From: Caloramator sp. E03 | GTDB taxonomy: Bacteria > Bacillota > Clostridia > Clostridiales > Caloramatoraceae | Assembly (NCBI RefSeq): GCF_006016075.1 | Contig: NZ_CP040093.1 | Location: 2,521,501 to 2,585,500 of the forward strand | Reading direction: 5' to 3' | Length of the DNA: 64,000 bases | In this document: one piece after another, positions 1-10,572 of the stretch | Position numbering within the stretch: the stretch's first letter is position 1 | Layout: each line of letters opens with the position of its first letter | Notes under the pieces: model-generated | What the model was told of the DNA's origin: nothing | Databases searched by the model: none | Seen by the model: the letters and a program-made list of their open reading frames with translations, nothing else | Translations under genes and position numbers: made by a program

Positions 1-1
1 T

Positions 2-40
2 TGGGAAAAAAGGTTTGAAGAGATAAAAAAGTATATTTAA
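2..40 (+). CDS. C-terminal tail of an upstream gene, probably a glycosyltransferase (partial)
   Basis: An open frame enters from the left edge and ends at TAA 38-40. The visible tail reads WEKRFEEIKKYI. A Trp-Glu-Lys tail rich in Lys and Glu is common at the end of GT4 glycosyltransferases, which would suit the polysaccharide locus that follows. Only 12 residues are visible, so the family is a guess from context. Confidence 0.35.
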   Translation, partial: WEKRFEEIKKYI

Positions 41-67
41 ATATCTATATAAAATAAGGAGTAATAT

Positions 68-103
68 ATGCAAAGAAATATAAATGATTCATTGTATAAT
101 TAA
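68..103 (+). pseudogene. 11-codon start of a gene cut by the IS30 insertion
   Basis: A good ribosome binding site (AAGGAG, six bases upstream) precedes ATG 68, but the frame MQRNINDSLYN stops at 101-103, exactly where the insertion sequence begins. The short N-terminus resembles the start of the flippase at 9074 (MQKHKDSF). This is probably the 5' stub of a polysaccharide gene interrupted by the insertion. Joining across the element does not restore a long frame, so the downstream part has either decayed further or is not the neighbouring membrane gene. Confidence 0.35.
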
Positions 104-120
104 ATGCAACAGGTAAAAAA
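86..120 (+). repeat. 35-bp repeat, copy A (partner 8982-9016)
   Basis: The segment starting GATTCATT at 86 matches 8982-9016 at 32 of 35 positions. In copy B it spans the last codons of the polymerase gene and the bases after it. In copy A it spans the end of an 11-codon frame and the left end of the IS30 element. Both copies read an NDS[LF]YN/KDSFYN-like tail followed by stop. A shared recombination or insertion history is likely. Confidence 0.6.
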
Positions 121-128
121 TATTTAAA

Positions 129-1235
<1,107 letters not shown>

Positions 1236-1267
1236 ATCATATTATGAATATTGTAGATGCCACTTGT

Positions 1268-1315
1268 GGTATGTCAAGGGTAAAGCTACGCCTGCTACGC
1301 AGCCCTTGACATACC
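1268..1315 (+). terminator. Hairpin downstream of the transposase gene
   Basis: A 13-bp perfect stem, GGTATGTCAAGGG (1268-1280) with CCCTTGACATACC (1303-1315), closes a 22-base loop that can itself fold (GCTACG...). It lacks a T-run, so it is not a classic intrinsic terminator. It may act as an IS-internal structural element that blocks read-through. Confidence 0.4.
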
Positions 1316-1387
1316 CCTGCGTGACATATAGATTGATAATTAAGATGGATTTAAGGCTATTTTGACTATTTTTAGTCCTTATACTAC

Positions 1388-2758
1388 ATGATTTTTCACA
1401 GAGTGTTGCATTTATTATTGCAATTTAAGAAAATATATATTAGATACAATATATTGCAAAATATCTTATTAATTATGGCATGTTTTACATTAAATAACTA
1501 TATATTTAAAAAATTAAAGATTGAAGATATTAAATTTTATTTATTAACTATATTCATAATAATATTTAACTTAAGTTTGATTTATATTGCTTATTGTAAC
1601 GCAAAAAAACTTGGCTTTTCAGATGGATTATTATATGGACAAGTTGGGAATAATTTATATTATGATTCTTATGGCTATTATTATCAATCAAAAATAGTAA
1701 GCGATTTATGGAAAAATAGAAATTTTATTTCTTACTTTACTGGTGGAATAGAAAAAAAATACATTGATAGAGGAATTTATAATTATTTTATTTTATGGAA
1801 TTCTTTATTAAATATATTATTTGGTAATGATTTGAATAGTTTAATTATAATTAAATATCAATTTTCTATTATATCAAATTTATTTCTTTATAAGATTTCA
1901 AATGAATTTTTACAACCTAAATATTCAAGAATAGTTGTATTATTGATGAACCTTTACCCTGGATTTATATACATAAATATTGATTTAATGAGAGATAATA
2001 TTATTTTATTTTTAATTTTATTTGCATCTTATTTAGTTATTGTTAATAATAACCAAGATAATAAAAATAATGAATTTAAAATATGGAAATTATTTATTTT
2101 TTTAATTGGAATTATAACTTATATAAGAATTTATATTGGTATACTTTTAGGTTTAACTTTAATTATTTATTATCTGTATGATAAGTTATCATTAAAAAAA
2201 ATAATACAACTTATTATATTAATAATAGCAATAATATTTATAGTTGGCAAAATTACAGAATTTATGGGATATGGTTTCTTAGCTGTTAATATTTTAAGTA
2301 ATAAAGAAAATATTGAATTGGGAAGATGGCAACCTTATAAAGCAAATTCTCCAATAAAATTAATTTTATGGTCATTGTATTTTGTATTTACAGGTGGTAG
2401 AGCAAATATAAGCAACATATATATTAATTCATTATTTGAAATTTTAAATACTATATCACCAATATTTATTATAATTTTTATAATGCCAACATTTCTTATA
2501 TTTTTATTTAAAAATAAAAAGCAAAATAAAAAAATTATTCTATTTAGTTTTTTATATTCAAGTGCATCAGCAATTGTAGTATTTTATTATTTTACTGGTA
2601 TTATACCACGATTATATATTTGTTGGTTGTGGACTCAATTAATAATATTTGGTATGGTTTTGGAGAACATTACAAAATTAAGTAAAAATATAAAATTAAT
2701 ATGTAAAATTGAATATATAATTTTTATTATATTTTGTGTAACTATTTTTACGAAATGA
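1388..2758 (+). CDS. Polytopic membrane protein of the polysaccharide locus (5' end disturbed by IS)
   Basis: An integral membrane protein of up to 456 residues with about ten hydrophobic segments and a soluble stretch near residues 75-125 (GFSDGLLYGQVGNN...DSYGYYYQSK). The pattern resembles uncharacterised membrane proteins of capsule and exopolysaccharide clusters (polymerase-like or glycosyltransferase-39-like), but I see no decisive motif. The frame opens at ATG 1388 inside the right end of the IS30 element, so the first residues are probably not native. The next in-frame ATG is 1475, without a clear ribosome binding site. Base composition is extremely A+T-rich, like the neighbours. It is likely a 5'-altered gene whose expression is uncertain. 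Confidence 0.55.
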   Translation: MIFHRVLHLLLQFKKIYIRYNILQNILLIMACFTLNNYIFKKLKIEDIKFYLLTIFIIIFNLSLIYIAYCNAKKLGFSDGLLYGQVGNNLYYDSYGYYYQSKIVSDLWKNRNFISYFTGGIEKKYIDRGIYNYFILWNSLLNILFGNDLNSLIIIKYQFSIISNLFLYKISNEFLQPKYSRIVVLLMNLYPGFIYINIDLMRDNIILFLILFASYLVIVNNNQDNKNNEFKIWKLFIFLIGIITYIRIYIGILLGLTLIIYYLYDKLSLKKIIQLIILIIAIIFIVGKITEFMGYGFLAVNILSNKENIELGRWQPYKANSPIKLILWSLYFVFTGGRANISNIYINSLFEILNTISPIFIIIFIMPTFLIFLFKNKKQNKKIILFSFLYSSASAIVVFYYFTGIIPRLYICWLWTQLIIFGMVLENITKLSKNIKLICKIEYIIFIIFCVTIFTK

Positions 2759-2787
2759 ATAAATTATATTTGAAAGGAGTCCTTCCA

Positions 2788-3180
2788 ATGTCTAATTGGC
2801 AAACTTATGATTTTGAAAATAGGATAAGAAATATTTTATCAAACATCAATTATTCTCCCAATCCATCACATCATTTTAAAAGACCTTATTTAAGTGCTTA
2901 TCAGATAGCCATAGAATTTAATAATCTTTATCCTAATGATGTTGCTGCAATGGGATATGTTGTAGGAGGGGATGGATCTAATACACTCAAATCATTATCA
3001 AGGTATATAGCAAATGAGCTTTCCAAAAGAATTAAAGCAGGGGAGATAACAGATATAGAAGGAGCATTTATATCAAATAATTTTATTAAAGAAATGGTAT
3101 TTGATAATAATGGACAAGATATCATTTCATCATTACTTGGAAGTGAGTATGATTTATCTATATTTAGGTTAAAAGATTAA
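2788..3180 (+). CDS. Conserved-looking small protein of unknown function
   Basis: A soluble protein of 130 residues that I do not recognise. ATG 2788 follows AAAGGAG with nine bases of spacing. A longer frame from 2734 overlaps the previous gene and has no such site. Visible features are a helix-rich N-terminal half (PYLSAYQIAIEFNNLYP, possibly helix-turn-helix-like), a glycine-rich centre (VGGDGSN) and a C-terminal half containing GEITDIEGAFISN. It has no signal peptide or membrane segment. Its more balanced composition than the flanking membrane gene suggests it may be a passenger rather than a polysaccharide enzyme. It sits 15 bases upstream of the lyase gene and is probably co-transcribed with it. 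Confidence 0.7.
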   Translation: MSNWQTYDFENRIRNILSNINYSPNPSHHFKRPYLSAYQIAIEFNNLYPNDVAAMGYVVGGDGSNTLKSLSRYIANELSKRIKAGEITDIEGAFISNNFIKEMVFDNNGQDIISSLLGSEYDLSIFRLKD

Positions 3181-3194
3181 AATAGGAGTTTCTT

Positions 3195-5180
3195 ATGTCA
3201 AATATAATAAAAAAATTTTCAAAATATAAAAATCAGCCAATAAGAAAGCTAACAAAAAAAGCATTTAAAAAAATAAAAAATAAAATATATTTTTCATATA
3301 GAAGATATAGAGCCTATAAAAATCCTATTGATATTCCAATAGATAAATTTTATTCCTTTTACCCTGAATGCAGCTTTTTCTATGATTTTAACAATAGGGA
3401 AAAGTATATAGAGGAAATTAAAAAGCTTAATTTAGAAGATTCTATTATAAGAAGTGCTAACCTAATATTAGAACATAAATTTAATCTTTTAGGCTCTGGG
3501 GAGAAATATTTAGGAGAAAAACTTCCATGGAATGAGGATTTTAAGACAGGCTTTAAATGGGAAAATAAATTTTATAAAGATATAAAAATAGTTGATTTGA
3601 ACAATAATGCTGATGTAAAGGTTCCCTGGGAGCTGTCAAGATTTCAGCATTTATTTACCCTTGGTAAGGCATATATTTTAACCTGTGATGAAAAATATGC
3701 ATTAGAATTTAAAAATGAGATTGAAGATTGGATTTTGAATAATCCTGTTGAGATGAGTGTAAATTGGACATGCACCATGGATGTAGCTATAAGAGCTGTA
3801 AATTGGATATTGGGATACTTTATGTTTAACAGCAGCAAATCAATAAATATGGATTTTTGGACAAAATTTAATAAATCCTTATATCTTCATGGAAGATTTA
3901 TATATAAAAATCTTGAAAACTACGGAGAGCACTACAATAATCATTATCTTTCAGATTTAGCAGGACTAATATGGCTTGGGATTTATTTTGGTGATTTTTA
4001 TATTAATGATAAAGAAAAGAACAATAATCCAAAGGACTGGCTAAAATATGGAATATCTGAATTTGAAAAAGAAATGAAAAAGGAAGTAAATATAGATGGA
4101 ACAGATTATGAGTCATCAACTTCCTATCATAGATTAGTTACAGAGTTATTTTTAATAACAACTATATTATGCAGTAAAAATAATATTAATTTTTCTATTG
4201 AATACATTAAAAGACTGGAAAAGATGTGCGAATTTATTATGCAAATTACAAAACCAAATGGTAAATCGCCTTTAATTGGGGATGCCGATGATGGAAGGCT
4301 TGTAATACTATCTGATTATCATAACTGGGATAGAAGGGATTTTAGACATATATTATCAGTAGCAGGAGAATATTTTGACAGGGATGATTTTAGATATTTT
4401 GGGAAAGATTTTAGAGAAGATGCCCTTTGGATCTTAGGAAGTTATAAAGATAGCTTAAAAGAATATAAATTATCTTCAATTGCTTACAATGACGGAGGAT
4501 ATTATATTTTAAGAAATGATAAATTTTACTGCTTAATAAGATGTGGACAGCTCTCCTGCAGGGGAGAGGGTGGACATAGCCATAATGATCAGTTAAGTAT
4601 TGAACTTAACGTTGAAGGGGAAGATTTTATAATAGATCCGGGCTCTTACTTATATACAGCAGATTATAAAATGAGAAATGTTTTTAGAAGTACAAATATG
4701 CACAGTACCCTTTATATAGAAGGCTTTGAGCAGAACGAATTTAATCCTTATGATTTATTTTATATGAAGGAAGAAACCTTTGGAAGATGTTTAAACTTTA
4801 CTGAAAATATCTTTTTTGGAGAACATTACGGATATTATAAAAAATGTGGAGTTATTCACCAAAGAAGAGTTAAAATTAAAGATGAAATGTTAGAAATAAC
4901 TGATACTTTAAAAGGTGATATAAATAATAAAAAAGGCAAATATTTTATAAATTTTATTTTAGATAAAGGGGTAGAAATTAAAGAAAAAGACGGATATTTA
5001 GAACTGCTTAAAAATAATAAAAGGCTTCTATTGGAATTTCAAGGTGATTATATAATTGAAAAATGCGATATATCTTACAGCTATGGATGCAAAACAGACG
5101 GGAAAAGGATAAATATAAAAATGATAGGGAATGAAAATAAAATTTATATAAGGACTGATTTATATGAAAAATATTATTAA
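3195..5180 (+). CDS. Heparinase II/III family polysaccharide lyase-like protein
   Basis: A 661-residue protein of the heparinase II/III (alginate lyase superfamily) type. The first ~60 residues are very basic (KKFSKYKNQPIRKLTKKAFKK). Next comes the all-alpha toroid domain (roughly 120-400), with YGEHYNNHYLSDLAGL around residues 240-255. The C-terminal beta-sandwich domain carries the family signature GEGGHSHNDQLSIEL near residues 458-472 and IDPGSYLYT shortly after. There is no signal peptide, so it probably acts in the cytoplasm or at the inner membrane, as related proteins in capsule clusters are thought to (EpsH/WbfB-like). The start follows AGGAG. The gene overlaps the next one by 17 bases. 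Confidence 0.85.
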   Translation: MSNIIKKFSKYKNQPIRKLTKKAFKKIKNKIYFSYRRYRAYKNPIDIPIDKFYSFYPECSFFYDFNNREKYIEEIKKLNLEDSIIRSANLILEHKFNLLGSGEKYLGEKLPWNEDFKTGFKWENKFYKDIKIVDLNNNADVKVPWELSRFQHLFTLGKAYILTCDEKYALEFKNEIEDWILNNPVEMSVNWTCTMDVAIRAVNWILGYFMFNSSKSINMDFWTKFNKSLYLHGRFIYKNLENYGEHYNNHYLSDLAGLIWLGIYFGDFYINDKEKNNNPKDWLKYGISEFEKEMKKEVNIDGTDYESSTSYHRLVTELFLITTILCSKNNINFSIEYIKRLEKMCEFIMQITKPNGKSPLIGDADDGRLVILSDYHNWDRRDFRHILSVAGEYFDRDDFRYFGKDFREDALWILGSYKDSLKEYKLSSIAYNDGGYYILRNDKFYCLIRCGQLSCRGEGGHSHNDQLSIELNVEGEDFIIDPGSYLYTADYKMRNVFRSTNMHSTLYIEGFEQNEFNPYDLFYMKEETFGRCLNFTENIFFGEHYGYYKKCGVIHQRRVKIKDEMLEITDTLKGDINNKKGKYFINFILDKGVEIKEKDGYLELLKNNKRLLLEFQGDYIIEKCDISYSYGCKTDGKRINIKMIGNENKIYIRTDLYEKYY

Positions 5181-6561
5181 TAAAATTCCACCCGTATATC
5201 AACAACCTATAAGATTTATTTATTATAGTTTACCAGATAAAATAAGATATGGTAGGGATTTTAGGGATTTTTATAATTTTCTTGATAAATCTCAATATTG
5301 GGATAAAAGCAAATTACAAGAATATCAGATTCATAAAATAAAAGAGATTATTCAACATGCATATAATACTGTACCATATTATTATAAATTATTTAATGAA
5401 TATGGAATAAAACCTAATGCTATTCAAGATTTTGATGATTATAAAAAAATACCTTATTTAACAAAAGAAATTATCCAAAACAATTTAAAGGAATTAGTAT
5501 CTAATAACTATAAAAATAACAATAAAAACTTATTATATGTAACAACAGGAGGATCTACAGGAATACCTACTGGATTTTATATAGATAAAAAATTTGAATT
5601 AATTAGAGAATGGGCTTTTGTTACGCATATATGGAAGAGAGTAGGTTATGATATTAATAAAGTAAATAAATGTGTTATTTTAAGAGGGAATATTCCTTTT
5701 AATGGGTTATACGAATATAAAAACAGAGAATTAATTTTATCTTCATATAAATTGACTGAAGAAAATATGATTAATTATATTAATTTAATTAATAAATTTA
5801 ATCCTGATTTTATACAAGCCTATCCATCATCAATATATATTTTATCAAATTATATTAATGAAAATAAAATAATAATAAATTGTAAAAATTTAAAATGTAT
5901 ATTATGTGCATCTGAAAATTTATATGAATTTCAAAGGAAGGAAATTGAAAATGCATTTAATGTAAAAGTATTTAGTTTTTATGGACATACAGAACATGCT
6001 TGTATAGGAGGAGAATGTGAATATAGTAATTATTATCATTTACAATCTGAATATGGTTATACAGAATTAATAAATGAAAATGGTCAAGAAGTAACAGAAG
6101 AAGATGAAATAGGTGAAATAGTTGCAACAGGTTTTAATAATTATGTTGTACCTTTTATACGATATAAAACAATGGATCTTGCTGTAAATACAAATAAAAC
6201 TTGTACCTGTGGAAGAAATTATAAATTAATTAAAAAAGTAGAAGGAAGGTTACAAGAATTATTAATTACATTTACAGGTCGATATATTTCTATGACTGCT
6301 ATAAATATGCATTCCAATATCTTTGATAATGTACAACAATTTCAATTTTATCAAGATACTCCGGGAGTATGCATATTTAATATTGTTAAAAAACCTAATT
6401 ATACTGAAAAAGACGAGAAAATTATATATAGGGAATTGAAGAAAAAATTAGGTGATGATATGCAGCTTATAATTAAGTATGTTGATAATATTCCAAGAAC
6501 AAAATCAGGTAAATATAGATTTTTAATTCAAAAGTTAGATATAAAATATGGAGATAGGTAA
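5164..6561 (+). CDS. CapK-like adenylate-forming enzyme (phenylacetate-CoA ligase family)
   Basis: A 465-residue member of the PaaK/CapK branch of AMP-forming enzymes. The nucleotide-binding loop is TTGGSTGIPTGF near residue 129. Later motifs include FYGHTEHACIGGECEY (about 275-290) and the C-terminal lysine region IPRTKSGKYRF. Cysteines in CTCGRNYK are typical of CapK proteins. Relatives occur in capsule loci, where they are thought to activate a carboxylate for decoration of the polysaccharide; the true substrate cannot be read here. The gene is translationally coupled, overlapping the lyase gene by 17 bases and leading directly into the glycosyltransferase. Confidence 0.85.
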   Translation: MKNIINKIPPVYQQPIRFIYYSLPDKIRYGRDFRDFYNFLDKSQYWDKSKLQEYQIHKIKEIIQHAYNTVPYYYKLFNEYGIKPNAIQDFDDYKKIPYLTKEIIQNNLKELVSNNYKNNNKNLLYVTTGGSTGIPTGFYIDKKFELIREWAFVTHIWKRVGYDINKVNKCVILRGNIPFNGLYEYKNRELILSSYKLTEENMINYINLINKFNPDFIQAYPSSIYILSNYINENKIIINCKNLKCILCASENLYEFQRKEIENAFNVKVFSFYGHTEHACIGGECEYSNYYHLQSEYGYTELINENGQEVTEEDEIGEIVATGFNNYVVPFIRYKTMDLAVNTNKTCTCGRNYKLIKKVEGRLQELLITFTGRYISMTAINMHSNIFDNVQQFQFYQDTPGVCIFNIVKKPNYTEKDEKIIYRELKKKLGDDMQLIIKYVDNIPRTKSGKYRFLIQKLDIKYGDR

Positions 6562-6562
6562 A

Positions 6563-7648
6563 ATGGAAAATATTAAGATAATTAATATTATAGGCCCATA
6601 TCCTCCACCCTATGGAGGTATATCAGTACATATTAAAAGAATTTATAATTATTTAAAGAACAATAATTATGAAGTAAAAATTTATAATGAATCTAAAACT
6701 TTTTTTAATGAAGATGTAAAGATAATAAAAAGTTATAAAACATTTTTACTTAAACTTTTTTTTATAAAAGGAGATATTTTTCATTTTCATACAATAGACA
6801 AAAAAATAAGAATGTTATTAGGTATTTATAAGCTTTTTAATAAAAAAATAATTTTAACAATACATGGTGAAAGTCTTAATAATCAAATAAACGATTCTAA
6901 TTTTTTTATACGTTTTTTATTAATAAATAGTTTAAAGAAATTAGACAAAATTATTTGTGTTAATCCTAAAATAGTTGATGAATTAGTTAACTTAGGATTT
7001 AATAAAAATAAATTAATTTATTTACCTGCATATATTAATCCAATGGAAGAAGAAAAAGATTATAAAAATATATCTAAAGAAGTATATTCATTTATAAGTA
7101 AATCTAAATTTCTATTATGTGCAAATGGTTGGATAAGATTTAATAAAAATCAAGATTTATACGGAATTGATATTATGATAGAGTTGATAAATAAGTTAAA
7201 AAATAATAATTATAAGGTTAACCTAATAATTGCATTATTAGGATGTGAAAGTTTAAATGACAGAGAAAAAGAGCATTATAATTACATAAAAATGTTAATT
7301 AATAAATACAATCTAAAACAAGAAATATTTTTAATGGAGGTAAAAGATACTGAATTTTATCCTATATTAAAACAAAGTCATTTATTTCTTCGCCCTACGA
7401 ATACGGATGGTTATGGGGTTTCTATTGCTGAAGCATTATATTTTAAAATACCTGCAATTGCAAGTGATGTTTGTAAAAGACCTGAAGGAACTATTTTATT
7501 TAAGAACAGGGATATAGATGATTTATATGAAAAGACAGTAGATGTTATAGAAAATTATAAACAATATAAAAATAATCTAATTAATTATACTCAACATGAT
7601 TATTCACAAGATTTATTGTTATTATATAATCAAATGATAAATCAATGA
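6563..7648 (+). CDS. Glycosyltransferase family 4
   Basis: A cytoplasmic-face sugar transferase of 361 residues. The N-terminal GT-B fold begins with NIIGPYPPPYGGISVHIKR, the glycine-rich donor-side loop of GT4 enzymes. The C-terminal half contains RPTNTDGYGVSIAEALYFK, which carries the E-x7-E-like signature for nucleotide-sugar binding, followed by PAIASDVCKRPEG. ATG 6563 is preferred over ATG 6548 because GGAGATAGG lies just before it. It would add one sugar to the lipid-linked repeat unit made by this locus. Specificity cannot be deduced. Confidence 0.88.
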   Translation: MENIKIINIIGPYPPPYGGISVHIKRIYNYLKNNNYEVKIYNESKTFFNEDVKIIKSYKTFLLKLFFIKGDIFHFHTIDKKIRMLLGIYKLFNKKIILTIHGESLNNQINDSNFFIRFLLINSLKKLDKIICVNPKIVDELVNLGFNKNKLIYLPAYINPMEEEKDYKNISKEVYSFISKSKFLLCANGWIRFNKNQDLYGIDIMIELINKLKNNNYKVNLIIALLGCESLNDREKEHYNYIKMLINKYNLKQEIFLMEVKDTEFYPILKQSHLFLRPTNTDGYGVSIAEALYFKIPAIASDVCKRPEGTILFKNRDIDDLYEKTVDVIENYKQYKNNLINYTQHDYSQDLLLLYNQMINQ

Positions 7649-7673
7649 TTTTTGCATTGGAGGAATTTACCTA

Positions 7674-8999
7674 ATGAAATATATTATTAGCTTAATTATC
7701 TTTATTTTTTTTATTCTAGTATCACTTATTTTAAAAAAAAATAAAAAATATTATAATAAATTTTCTATATTATTAATATCTACAGCTATAATTTTTAGTT
7801 CAGCAATTAAGTGGGGATTAATTTATTTTGAAATTAATAACTATCTTATTATAATTAATTCTTTTAGTTTATTATTAATTTTATTAATAATACTTTTATA
7901 TAAAAAAAATAAAATTTCTTTTTTTAAATCAGAATTTAAATTTATTTTTATATGTTTGCTTATAATTATTTTAATTATTTTATTTCAAGCAATATTATTA
8001 AAAATTTATAATACAACTAATTATATTTCTATTTTAACTGTATATATTAATTTATTATTATTACTATTATTTAGTTATACATTAAGTAAATATAATTATA
8101 ATATAAAAGAAATTATAATTCCAATTGTCATTTTTAGTTTTATTAATTCTATATTAGGTTTAATTCAATTTAAAACAGGAAAATTATTTATTAATTTTAA
8201 AGATCAAGAAGCTTTAATAAGAAGTTATTCAACTGTTAAAAGAGTTAGTGGTTTTATTATAGGTGATAATGGAGCAGGTAATTTAGGAGCAATACTTTTT
8301 CCCATATTGTTGTATAATTATAATAATAAAAAGAACTTAATTAATTTATTGGTATTAGTATTAAATATATTATTTACAATTTTAACTTTTACAAGAATTG
8401 GATATCTTGCGATTATTATTGAAATAATGATATATTTTTTATATAAAAATAAATTTAATAATATAAAAAATATTATTCTATTTATAACGAAGATTATAAT
8501 AATATACTTTTGTATTATTTGCTTTTATAAATTTGCTTATAATAAATTTTATCAGATTTTATTTATTGATAGAGGTGATACAGTTACAGGTAGATTCTTA
8601 CAATTTAGATATGCATTAATGGCTTTTATCACTAAACCTTTATCAGGAATTGGTACAGGTCAATATAATGAATATATTGTAAATAATTTATTTTTATTTG
8701 ATCCGTGTGTAATACATTCACAATTATTAAATACATTGGTTGAAGGTGGATTATTAATTTTTATCCCTTTTATTTTGTTTAATATATTTATTATCTTAAA
8801 ACTAATAAAAAAATATAAAATGAAAAATGAATTTATATATATAATAATGTTAATAATAGGGAATCTTATAGCTACTAATTTTAATCCTAATCAATATTAT
8901 GATATTAATATTTATATATATTATACAATTTTATTTTTATTTTTATTTGAAAACAAGGTTGATTTTAAAAATAAAACAAAAGATTCATTTTATAATTAA
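7674..8999 (+). CDS. O-antigen ligase / Wzy-type polymerase
   Basis: A 441-residue membrane protein with about 11-12 hydrophobic segments and a large loop between segments in the C-terminal half. The Wzy_C-type signature is visible in that loop: GRFLQFRYALMAFITKPLSG followed by GIGTGQYNEY and then HSQLLNTLVEGG. In this locus it most likely polymerises repeat units outside the membrane after flipping by the product at 9074. GGAGG precedes the start by about ten bases. The DNA is strikingly A+T-rich. Its last codons and the following bases are nearly repeated at the left edge of the window (see the repeat entry). Confidence 0.82.
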   Translation: MKYIISLIIFIFFILVSLILKKNKKYYNKFSILLISTAIIFSSAIKWGLIYFEINNYLIIINSFSLLLILLIILLYKKNKISFFKSEFKFIFICLLIIILIILFQAILLKIYNTTNYISILTVYINLLLLLLFSYTLSKYNYNIKEIIIPIVIFSFINSILGLIQFKTGKLFINFKDQEALIRSYSTVKRVSGFIIGDNGAGNLGAILFPILLYNYNNKKNLINLLVLVLNILFTILTFTRIGYLAIIIEIMIYFLYKNKFNNIKNIILFITKIIIIYFCIICFYKFAYNKFYQILFIDRGDTVTGRFLQFRYALMAFITKPLSGIGTGQYNEYIVNNLFLFDPCVIHSQLLNTLVEGGLLIFIPFILFNIFIILKLIKKYKMKNEFIYIIMLIIGNLIATNFNPNQYYDINIYIYYTILFLFLFENKVDFKNKTKDSFYN

Positions 9000-9016
9000 A
9001 TGCGACAGGTAAATAA
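8982..9016 (+). repeat. 35-bp repeat, copy B (partner 86-120)
   Basis: This is the same repeat as 86-120, overlapping the polymerase gene's stop codon. The part after the stop (AAATGCGACAGGTAAA) resembles the left end of the IS30 element and could be a remnant of a related insertion. No transposase fragment is visible next to it. Confidence 0.6.
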
Positions 9017-9073
9017 AATTTATTCCATTAATAATATAAAGTTAAAAATTATCAATTAGAAACGAGGTTCAAA

Positions 9074-10537
9074 ATGCAAAAGCATAAAGATTCTTTTATA
9101 AAAATAGGCTTTATATATGCAGTTGGACAAGTATTATCTAAGGCTTTATCCTTTATTCTATTGCCAATATATACAAGACAATTAGGTACTGTTGGATATG
9201 GGCAGCTTGCCCTTGCAGATACAGTTTTAGATTTTATTGGAGCATTTACTATTCTTGGAGTATATTCTGGTTATTACAGATTTTATAGAGAATATGATGA
9301 AAAAGATAGAAGAAAATTAAAAAATACAGCAATTAATTTTGCTTTGATTTTATCAGTTTTTGATATATTATTAGTTGTTTTAATAGGACAACCTGTGGCA
9401 AAATTGATTTTTAAATTTGATAATAATTATGAAATATTAATTTTAATTATAATAAGAAGTATATTAACACAATTAGTTACGATGCTAATGTGCGATTATA
9501 CTTTAAATTATAAAGCTACTATTGCCGTTACAACTAATTTGGTTAACTTAATATTAAATTTAGGATTTTCTATCTTTTTTGTTGTTTATTTAAAACAAAA
9601 TATAGTTGGAGTATATAAAGGATATATATATAGTAATTTTATAATATTTATATATTTATTTTATAAGAATTTAAAATATTATAGATTAGAATTTGATATG
9701 TCAATGCTAAAAAATATGCTTACATTTAGTGGAGGATTAATACTTGGGAATATTTCAAGTACAATATTAACCCTTTCTGATAGATATTTTTTGGCAGGAT
9801 ATAAAACATATTCTGAAACTGGGGTATATTCAATAGGATATAAATTTGGGATGTTAATTGATCCTTTATTTATTTCTCCTTTTAAATCTGTATTTACACC
9901 ATATAAATTTCAAATCTGGAAAAATGAAGATGCCCAAGAAAAATTTAATGATATGTTTAATAAATATCATTTTTATGGGCTATTTATTTTATTAGCAATT
10001 TCATTATACAGTAAATTTATTATATCTATTTTTACAACAAAAGAATTTATTAATGCATATAAAATTGTTCCATTAATTTTATTTTCTTATTTTTTGTATG
10101 GGAAAACAGAATTTTATATATTAGGTATTCAAATCAGAAACAAAACATATATTAGTAGTTTTGTTATATTGACAAGTGGAATTTGTAATTTAATATTAAA
10201 TTTTTTACTAATACCTAAATATGGAATGTATGGTGCCACATTTGCTACATTAATATCTTATATTATTATTAATTTTTTATATATTTTTATAGCTATTCCA
10301 ATGATTAATATTAGGTTTAATTTTTATAAAACTTTTATTTATTATTTAATAAGTTTCATTATTTATCTATTATATTTAAGCTTTACAAAAATATATGATA
10401 ATATTACTTTTGAAATAATTTTTTCAATGATTTTATTAATTATTTATATATTATCATGTATAAAATTAAAACTTATAAAAAAAGATTATATAAATAAAGT
10501 TCTAATATATATAAAAACAAAATTAGCTTTATTTTAA
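9074..10537 (+). CDS. Polysaccharide flippase, Wzx/MATE-like
   Basis: A 487-residue protein with about 14 hydrophobic segments, belonging to the polysaccharide-transporter branch of the MOP superfamily. The N-terminus shows the usual GFIYAVGQVLSKALSF...LPIYTRQLGTVGYGQLALAD pattern, and the second half repeats a similar fold beginning near SDRYFLAGYK (about residue 235). It would flip undecaprenyl-linked repeat units across the membrane. The ribosome binding site is modest (ACGAGG). It is the last intact gene of the cluster. Confidence 0.88.
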   Translation: MQKHKDSFIKIGFIYAVGQVLSKALSFILLPIYTRQLGTVGYGQLALADTVLDFIGAFTILGVYSGYYRFYREYDEKDRRKLKNTAINFALILSVFDILLVVLIGQPVAKLIFKFDNNYEILILIIIRSILTQLVTMLMCDYTLNYKATIAVTTNLVNLILNLGFSIFFVVYLKQNIVGVYKGYIYSNFIIFIYLFYKNLKYYRLEFDMSMLKNMLTFSGGLILGNISSTILTLSDRYFLAGYKTYSETGVYSIGYKFGMLIDPLFISPFKSVFTPYKFQIWKNEDAQEKFNDMFNKYHFYGLFILLAISLYSKFIISIFTTKEFINAYKIVPLILFSYFLYGKTEFYILGIQIRNKTYISSFVILTSGICNLILNFLLIPKYGMYGATFATLISYIIINFLYIFIAIPMINIRFNFYKTFIYYLISFIIYLLYLSFTKIYDNITFEIIFSMILLIIYILSCIKLKLIKKDYINKVLIYIKTKLALF

Positions 10538-10572
10538 TATTAATAATTTCAAATGACATCATTTTAGATTAA

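Noticed and set aside
1414..1480. Idea that the 11-codon stub at 68 and the membrane gene at 1388 are one gene split by the IS
   Set aside because: Removing the element and one ATT copy puts the two parts in different frames and soon meets a stop, so a simple split is not supported.
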